Under the pieces are notes generated by a model. The model made no database searches, was not told where the DNA came from, and worked only from the letters and a program-made list of their open reading frames with translations. Source: an uncultured Lachnospiraceae bacterium (GTDB lineage: Bacteria; Bacillota; Clostridia; Lachnospirales; Lachnospiraceae). From it: a stretch of 9,728 bases of DNA. Below, piece after piece: positions 6,076-9,728 of this stretch. The position numbers were made by a program, and so were the translations under genes. Position 1 is the first letter of the stretch; each line of letters opens with the position of its first letter. The DNA lies in NCBI GenBank assembly GCA_910588875.1, contig CAJURT010000073.1, positions 1 to 9,728 on the forward strand, in the 5' to 3' direction.

Positions 6076-6831
6076 ATGACAGGAATGGATGCATATACAG
6101 GATTTGCAGAGGTATATGACCTTTTTATGGATGACATTCCCTATGAAGACTGGTGCACTTACCTGGTTGGGCTTTTAAGGGACCAGGGGCTGACAGAAGG
6201 GCTGGTGCTGGATCTCGGGTGCGGGACAGGGAAACTGACCCGCCTGTTATCGGAAGCAGGCTATGACATGATTGGCGTAGATGCATCGGCCGATATGCTG
6301 GAGGTTGCCGTGGGGGAGAACCCGGACGGCAGGATCCTTTACCTGCAGCAGGACATGCGGGAACTGGAACTGTATGGGACAGTGAGGGCGGCGGTCAGTA
6401 TCTGCGACTCCATGAATTATCTGCTGGAGTATGGGGAACTGGTCCGGGTGTTGCGCCTGGTGGACAATTACCTGGATCCGGGAGGGATATTCATTTTTGA
6501 CATGAATACGCCTTATAAATACCGGGAGATATTGGGGGAGCAGACGATTGCGGAAAACCGGGAAGAGGGAAGCTTTATCTGGGAGAATTACTTCGATGAA
6601 GAACAGCAGGTCAATGAATATGATCTGACCCTGTTTGTCAGGGAAAAGGACGGGCGTTACCGGAAGCATGAGGAGACACATTTTCAACGGGCCTATGATA
6701 TAGAAACCGTGGCAAGGGCTGTCTGTGAGGCAGGGATGGAGTTGCTGGCTGTTTATGACGCCTGGACGAAGGCTGTTCCCGGGGAAGACAGCGAGAGAGT
6801 GTGCTTTGTGGTAAAAGAAAGGACAAAATAA
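6076..6831 (+). CDS. Class I SAM-dependent methyltransferase, YqeM-like
   Basis: A cytoplasmic methyltransferase of about 250 residues. Motif I, LDLGCGTG, is at 45-52, where S-adenosylmethionine would bind. A later acidic strand end (VGVDAS-type sequence near 63-70) and FIFDMNTP fit the Rossmann-like class I fold. The opening YTGFAEVYDLFMDDIPYEDW resembles Bacillus YqeM and its many clostridial relatives, whose substrate is not known to me. Start choice is uncertain. ATG 6076 has AGGAA (6060-6064) about 11 bases upstream, while ATG 6085 gives MDAYTGFAEVYD, closer to where relatives begin. The gap from the SEC-C stop is only 5 or 14 bases, so translation is probably coupled. An inverted repeat at 6866-6915 may end the transcript. 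Confidence 0.85.
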   Translation: MTGMDAYTGFAEVYDLFMDDIPYEDWCTYLVGLLRDQGLTEGLVLDLGCGTGKLTRLLSEAGYDMIGVDASADMLEVAVGENPDGRILYLQQDMRELELYGTVRAAVSICDSMNYLLEYGELVRVLRLVDNYLDPGGIFIFDMNTPYKYREILGEQTIAENREEGSFIWENYFDEEQQVNEYDLTLFVREKDGRYRKHEETHFQRAYDIETVARAVCEAGMELLAVYDAWTKAVPGEDSERVCFVVKERTK

Positions 6832-6855
6832 TAAAGCCAGATGGCAGTTTTGGGT

Positions 6856-6885
6856 AACAAGATAGGAGTATCCGCTCATAGCATA
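6856..6885 (+). promoter_or_regulatory. Candidate sigma-K-type promoter for the glycosyltransferase gene
   Basis: AACA (6856-6859), 17 bases and CATAGCATA (6877-6885) fit the mother-cell sigma-K pattern (an AC-containing -35, CATAnnnTA at -10). Transcription would start near 6892, about 23 bases before the TTG start. The pattern is short and can occur by chance, so this is suggestive only. It gains weight because collagen-like spore surface genes elsewhere are sigma-K controlled. Confidence 0.3.
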
Positions 6886-6915
6886 TTAAAAAAGGATATG
6901 CTGGGGCGGATATTT
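6866..6915 (+). repeat. Inverted repeat covering the glycosyltransferase start region
   Basis: TATCCGC (6869-6875) pairs with GCGGATA (6906-6912) and AGCATAT (6880-6886) pairs with ATATGCT (6896-6902), with a small internal loop between. The hairpin is followed by TTTTG. In a read-through transcript from the methyltransferase it could act as a weak terminator and also hide the GGGGCGGA ribosome site (6903-6910). Confidence 0.6.
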
Positions 6916-8012
6916 TGATTACTATCAGTTTGTGTATGATTGTGAAAAATGAGGAAGCAGTGTTGGCGCGTTGTCTGGAAACGGTCAACACTCTTGTGAA
7001 TGAAATTATTGTAGTGGATACAGGGTCAGAGGACAGAACCCGGGAGATAGCCAGGGAGTACGGGGCAAAGGTATATGAATTTGCCTGGAGGGATGATTTT
7101 GCAGCTGCCAGAAACGAAGCCTTCTCGAAAGCTTCCATGGATTACTGTATGTGGCTGGATGCAGATGATGTGATAACAACGGAAAACCAGCAGAAACTGG
7201 CAGAATTAAAGGAACATCTGGACAAGGATACAGACATGGTAATGATGAAATATGAGACATCAAGGGATGCCGCAGGGAACCCTCTGTTTTCTTATGAACG
7301 GGAACGGCTGATCCGCAACGGCAGGGGATTCCGGTGGGAAGGGCGCGTCCATGAGGCGATTGTCCCATCCGGAAAAATCCTGCATTCTGACATTGCGGTT
7401 ACCCATTGCAAGATAGGCCCGGGGGACGGGGACAGGAATTTGAGGATCTATGAAAGGATGATACAGGAAGGGGAGGTGTTATCGGGGAGAAGCCTGTTTT
7501 ACTATGGAAGGGAACTGCAGGCCCATAAACGGTATGGAGATGCGATAGAGGCATTGGAGTCTTTTCTTGGCGGAGAGGGATGGGCGGAGAATAAAATTGA
7601 AGCCTGCCTGAACCTGGCAGAATGCTACCGTGCCACAGGACAGGCAGAGGAAGCTGCCAGGGCATTGCTTGGAAGTTTTCTGTATGGAAGCCCCAGGGGG
7701 GAAGCCTGTTTTGAACTTGGGCAGCATTTCCAGGCAAAAAAACAGTGGAGACAGGCAGTGTTTTGGTATGAGGCGGCTCTCGGATTAAAGCCGGAGGCGG
7801 AAAACGGAGGATTTATCCGGTGGGATTATTATGGGTATCTGCCGGAAATCAACTTATGTGTGTGCTATGACCGGCTGGGTGACCGGCAGAAGGCCTATTT
7901 TTATCATCAGCGCAGTAAACGGAACAGGCCGGAAGCAGAAGAGGTTTTGTGGAACGAGAAATATTTCCAGGATATGGGAATGGACGAACCAAAATGGCAG
8001 ATGGACATATAA
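6915..8012 (+). CDS. Family 2 glycosyltransferase with TPR-like C-terminal half
   Basis: The 365-residue cytoplasmic enzyme is predicted to move a sugar from a nucleotide donor to a protein. The N-terminal GT-A fold is clear: ISLCMIVKNEE at 4-14, IIVVDTGSEDRT near 31-42 and the metal-binding LDADD at 81-85, followed by WEGRVHEAI (Gly143-His146). This last motif is shared with TPR-bearing glycosyltransferases such as SunS-type enzymes. From about 193 to 345 the sequence turns into helix pairs of TPR type (YYGRELQAHKRYGDAIEAL; NLAECYRATGQAEEAARAL; WRQAVFWYEAALGLKP). The start is a TTG at 6915; starting at the internal ATG (codon 8) would delete the first beta-strand. Sixty-five bases later comes a collagen-like protein, the likely acceptor. 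This arrangement recalls SgtA and BclA3 of C. difficile, so O-glycosylation of the collagen-like chain is a reasonable inference, not a demonstration. Confidence 0.85.
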   Translation: MITISLCMIVKNEEAVLARCLETVNTLVNEIIVVDTGSEDRTREIAREYGAKVYEFAWRDDFAAARNEAFSKASMDYCMWLDADDVITTENQQKLAELKEHLDKDTDMVMMKYETSRDAAGNPLFSYERERLIRNGRGFRWEGRVHEAIVPSGKILHSDIAVTHCKIGPGDGDRNLRIYERMIQEGEVLSGRSLFYYGRELQAHKRYGDAIEALESFLGGEGWAENKIEACLNLAECYRATGQAEEAARALLGSFLYGSPRGEACFELGQHFQAKKQWRQAVFWYEAALGLKPEAENGGFIRWDYYGYLPEINLCVCYDRLGDRQKAYFYHQRSKRNRPEAEEVLWNEKYFQDMGMDEPKWQMDI

Positions 8013-8014
8013 TA
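7987..8014 (+). promoter_or_regulatory. Candidate sigma-K-like promoter for the collagen-like gene
   Basis: AACC (7987-7990), 15 bases and CATATAATA (8006-8014) resemble the sigma-K pattern again, spanning the stop codon of the glycosyltransferase. The same bases contain TATAAT (8008-8013), a perfect sigma-A -10, but no acceptable TTGACA-like -35 is at the right distance. The same CATATAATA string also occurs in an unrelated AT-rich spot at 9019-9027, which lowers confidence. Confidence 0.22.
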
Positions 8015-8077
8015 GACTAAACCGACGGAAAGCTTTTTTAAGGCTGACGGCGGGGATAATGAAGAAGGAGTGATTTT

Positions 8078-8860
8078 ATGTATTGTAATTCCAACGATTC
8101 CGGTAATGGGAGAAATCAGGGATATGCATCGAGGCGCTGCTGCCAGCCCAACCCACCTGTACCCCCTCGTCCGCCGGTTCCTCCCTATCCACCTGTGCCA
8201 CCGTACCCTCCCGGGGCATCCTGTTGCTGCCGAGGACCCCAAGGCCCGGCAGGCCCTATGGGTCCTCAGGGGCCGGTGGGCCCGACCGGGGCTATGGGGC
8301 CGGGGCTTACCACGGCAGAGCCGTTTGACCCTGCAAGGCAATACCTGGAGGGAGACCTGGTGTACCTGAATGGTTATCTTTACCGTGTAAACAGGAATTG
8401 CCCGATAGGGATACCGGGGATTTCTCCGGACTATGATCTGGTGACGGCTGTCCAGCCTGGCGGGGCAACTGGCCCAACGGGCCCAACAGGGGCGACGGGA
8501 GCCACAGGCCCTGCCGGAGCCACCGGAGCGACGGGCCCTATGGGGCTGCAGGGGCCGACGGGAGCCACTGGGTTACAAGGCCCCCAAGGTTTTCAAGGTC
8601 CTCAGGGTCCTCAAGGCCCCCAGGGAGTTACCGGAGCCCAGGGGCCTGACGGGGTACAGGGACCTGTTGGCCCCCAGGGGATTCAGGGAGCGACAGGACC
8701 TACAGGATCTACAGGGCCCGCAGGACCGGCAGGGGCGGCGGGAGCCACGGAGCCATTTGTTTATACAAAACCCTTTAACCAGTCATTTCCGGGCGTATTC
8801 CCTGCTTGGGGCAGAAAAAGGATTTGTCCTGCTATTTGTTTGAGAGGGGGCTGCTTTTAG
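8078..8860 (+). CDS. Collagen-like Gly-X-Y repeat protein, Cys/Pro-rich N-terminus
   Basis: The 260-residue, probably surface or spore-coat protein has no signal peptide or membrane segment. Residues 1-52 are Cys- and Pro-rich: C3, C21, C22, a PPVPPYPPVPPYPP tract at 32-45 and the triplet C49-C51. Eight Gly-X-Y triplets (53-76) follow. Residues 77-127 interrupt the collagen with a segment resembling half a CBM5/12-type carbohydrate-binding fold (YLEGDLVYLNGYLYRV at 89-104). A second, uninterrupted run of 32 triplets fills 129-224. Many Y positions are Thr (GAT, GPT), typical acceptors for O-glycans in bacterial BclA-type filaments. The last 36 residues (RICPAICLRGGCF end; C250, C254, C259) do not look like the usual BclA C-terminal trimerising domain. 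The stop codon lies in the loop of the terminator, so the 3' end may be truncated or frameshifted. AAGGAG (8065-8070) fixes the start. It is probably co-transcribed with the glycosyltransferase. Confidence 0.85.
   Translation: MYCNSNDSGNGRNQGYASRRCCQPNPPVPPRPPVPPYPPVPPYPPGASCCCRGPQGPAGPMGPQGPVGPTGAMGPGLTTAEPFDPARQYLEGDLVYLNGYLYRVNRNCPIGIPGISPDYDLVTAVQPGGATGPTGPTGATGATGPAGATGATGPMGLQGPTGATGLQGPQGFQGPQGPQGPQGVTGAQGPDGVQGPVGPQGIQGATGPTGSTGPAGPAGAAGATEPFVYTKPFNQSFPGVFPAWGRKRICPAICLRGGCF
8462..8749 (+). repeat. Tandem Gly-X-Y coding repeats (32 triplets)
   Basis: Nine-base units coding Gly-X-Y, rich in GCCACAGG and CCCAAGG variants, are read in one frame for 288 bases. A shorter run of eight units lies at 8234-8305. 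Such DNA is prone to slippage and recombination, so length differences between strains are likely. Confidence 0.9.
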
Positions 8861-8875
8861 GCAGCGCCTTTTTTT
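8847..8875 (+). terminator. Intrinsic terminator overlapping the end of the collagen-like gene
   Basis: GGGGCTGC (8847-8854) pairs with GCAGCGCC (8861-8868) with one G-G mismatch around a TTTTAG loop, followed by seven T (8869-8875). The loop contains the TAG stop (8858-8860) of the collagen-like frame. In the +1 frame a TGA at 8841-8843 lies just before the stem, the more usual position for a stop codon. Confidence 0.8.
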
Positions 8876-8895
8876 ACCGCAGGCTTGGCCGGGAG

Positions 8896-8910
8896 GTTTA
8901 CAGAGTAAAC
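8896..8910 (+). promoter_or_regulatory. Inverted repeat GTTTAC-AGA-GTAAAC, possible operator
   Basis: A perfect 6-bp inverted repeat with a 3-base centre. The half-site recurs in GGTAAA(A/C)C at 8928-8935 and 8960-8967 and in GTTTACCAA at 9168-9176, so it is probably a regulator site rather than an RNA hairpin. Confidence 0.4.
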
Positions 8911-9120
8911 AAAAAAGCAAAACGATTGGTAAAACAAAAGGGATATTTGGAAACAGATTGGTAAACCATAAAAATTTTGCAAAAAATAATAAATCCAGAC
9001 AAAAGGAAAAACATAGGGCATATAATAGGGATATCATTGACTTTCGTAGTGATAATTCACAATTAAATTGCAAATAATTTGTAGAAATATAATAAAAAAT
9101 GAATTTTTTGCAAAAACCGG

Positions 9121-9149
9121 TTGACTTTTTTTGTTAGATTAGTTATATT
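9121..9149 (+). promoter_or_regulatory. Sigma-A promoter of the PTS EIIA gene
   Basis: TTGACT (9121-9126), a 17-base spacer and TATATT (9144-9149) form a near-consensus promoter, with transcription expected from about 9156. A TTTTTGCAAAAA palindrome (9105-9116) sits immediately upstream of the -35. Confidence 0.8.
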
Positions 9150-9159
9150 CTGTTTAGTA

Positions 9160-9173
9160 GTAAAACAGTTTAC
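9160..9173 (+). promoter_or_regulatory. Candidate operator GTAAA-ACAG-TTTAC at the start of transcription
   Basis: This near-palindrome lies just downstream of the -10, where a repressor would block initiation. CTGTTT (9150-9155) and AAACAG (9163-9168) form an overlapping second inverted repeat. The half-sites match those at 8896-8910 and the GATTGGTAAA pair. They recall GTAAAC/GTTTAC half-sites of LacI-family operators, but the spacing differs, so the family is not assigned. Confidence 0.4.
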
Positions 9174-9196
9174 CAAATAAGCAAAGGAGAACGCGT

Positions 9197-9631
9197 ATGG
9201 TTGGGATTGTGATTACAGGGCACGGCCATTTCCCCGGGGGGATATTGAGTGCGGTGGAGTTGGTGGCCGGGAAACAGGATCAGGTAATCGGTGTGGATTT
9301 TGAGGCCGGGCAGAGTTCAGGTACATTGAAGGAGGCATTGACAGCCGCCGTAGGAGGGATGGAAGGGGAAGAGGTGCTGATTTTATCGGATCTGGTAGGA
9401 GGGACGCCTTTTAATATGGCGGCGGAAGTGAAGCAGGAACTGAAAGGAAAGCATATCCGCCTCCTGGCAGGAACCAATATGGCGATGGTGATAGAAGCCG
9501 TATTTTCCCGGATGGGCGCCGGGCTGGATACATTGGCTGAGATGGCAGCAGAGGCAGGGGCCAAAGGCGTTGTGGATTTTGACCGGCTGGGGGACGAGGA
9601 GGAGAAGCCTCAGTTTGAGGACGGTATATAA
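9197..9631 (+). CDS. PTS mannose/sorbose-family EIIA component
   Basis: The 144-residue protein is a cytoplasmic phosphocarrier that accepts phosphate from HPr and hands it to an EIIB partner for sugar uptake. It is a full-length single EIIA-Man domain. VGIVITGHGHF at 2-12 carries the expected phosphorylated His9, and DLVGGTPFNMA near 65-75 together with LAGTNMAMV near 94-102 are the other family signatures. No EIIB is fused, and no IIB, IIC or IID gene is visible before the window ends, so the sugar is unknown. AAAGGAGA at 9183-9190 fixes ATG 9197. It has its own promoter (9121-9149) and operator-like repeats, so control by a substrate-responsive regulator is likely. The acidic tail (GDEEEKPQFEDGI) extends slightly past the usual end of the domain. 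Confidence 0.9.
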   Translation: MVGIVITGHGHFPGGILSAVELVAGKQDQVIGVDFEAGQSSGTLKEALTAAVGGMEGEEVLILSDLVGGTPFNMAAEVKQELKGKHIRLLAGTNMAMVIEAVFSRMGAGLDTLAEMAAEAGAKGVVDFDRLGDEEEKPQFEDGI

Positions 9632-9684
9632 CCGGGGAAAAAGACAGGAAACCAGGTATTGAAGGTGTGGGACAGGAGATTAGG

Positions 9685-9728
9685 TTGAAAGAAAAACGTA
9701 AAAAAAGGCAACACAGTACCAGAGCACC
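9685..9728 (+). CDS. Possible start of a further gene, cut by the window end
   Basis: AGGAGA (9674-9679) precedes a TTG at 9685 that opens a frame still running at the window edge (LKEKRKKRQHSTRA). The product would begin very basic, as in some membrane or DNA-binding proteins, but fourteen residues cannot be assigned. It lies 53 bases after the EIIA gene with no terminator between, and does not look like the start of an EIIB. Confidence 0.35.
   Translation, partial: MKEKRKKRQHSTRA

Larger units (their letters stand above)
8876..9196 (+). other. AT-rich 5' control region of the PTS gene
   Basis: No protein gene is visible in these 321 bases. They contain an everted GTTTAC-AGA-GTAAAC (8896-8910), two direct GATTGGTAAA copies (8924-8933 and 8956-8965, 32 bp or three helical turns apart), two TTTTGCAAAA palindromes (8975-8984, 9106-9115), the promoter at 9121-9149 and a further GTAAA-ACAG-TTTAC element at 9160-9173. 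A TATAAT at 9021-9026 lacks a good -35. The density of related motifs suggests binding by one or more sugar-responsive regulators. Confidence 0.6.

Noticed and set aside
6247..6879. 210-codon - strand frame opposite the methyltransferase
   Set aside because: No ribosome site or family signature, and it mirrors the methyltransferase coding strand.
8070..8369. 99-codon + strand frame starting eight bases before the collagen-like ATG
   Set aside because: Out of frame with the Gly-X-Y reading and not matched to the AAGGAG spacing; the collagen frame is unambiguous.
8462..8749. Tandem repeat that could be taken for a CRISPR-like or satellite array
   Set aside because: Period is nine bases in register with Gly-X-Y codons and there are no spacers; it is coding repeat.
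9001..9027. TATAAT at 9021-9026 as a promoter
   Set aside because: Best -35 candidate is CAGACA at 19 bases spacing; the promoter at 9121-9149 is far better and closer to the gene.

Overview
The window looks like chromosomal DNA from a spore-forming gut Clostridium relative, most likely a Lachnospiraceae. The reasons are strong AGGAGG-type ribosome sites, a roughly 50% GC coding style with AT-rich gaps, a SpoIID/LytB-type wall enzyme, a pyrophosphate-type phosphofructokinase, a mannose-type PTS protein and a collagen-like surface protein. Species cannot be named from this sequence alone. All genes I can support lie on the + strand.

Layout. (1) 1-88: tail of an unseen upstream unit, ending in a clean intrinsic terminator. 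(2) 168-5033: a likely three-gene operon of an AI-2E family membrane protein, a large membrane-anchored SpoIID/LytB-domain protein whose start overlaps it, and a phosphofructokinase with PPi-type active-site residues. (3) 5034-5560: a 527-base gap that is far from empty. It holds two different terminator hairpins, each preceded by the same 25-base C-rich, anti-Shine-Dalgarno-like sequence, then a hairpin-rich stretch of unknown role, then a good sigma-A promoter with a leader hairpin. (4) 5561-6831: a small SEC-C zinc-motif protein and a YqeM-like methyltransferase. (5) 6866-8875: a two-gene unit of a family 2 glycosyltransferase with a TPR-like C-terminal half and a Cys/Pro-rich collagen-like protein carrying a carbohydrate-binding-like insert, closed by a terminator. 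(6) 8876-9631: an AT-rich control region with repeated GTTTAC/GGTAAAC motifs and palindromes, a strong promoter, and a mannose-family PTS EIIA protein. The first codons of a possible further gene run off the end.

The two stretches most worth following are the pair of candidate small RNAs behind the phosphofructokinase gene (5061-5297) and the glycosyltransferase/collagen-like pair (6866-8875). The pair recalls the SgtA-BclA3 spore-surface arrangement of Clostridioides difficile. It has sigma-K-like promoter strings in front of both genes, and the 3' end of the collagen gene runs into its own terminator.
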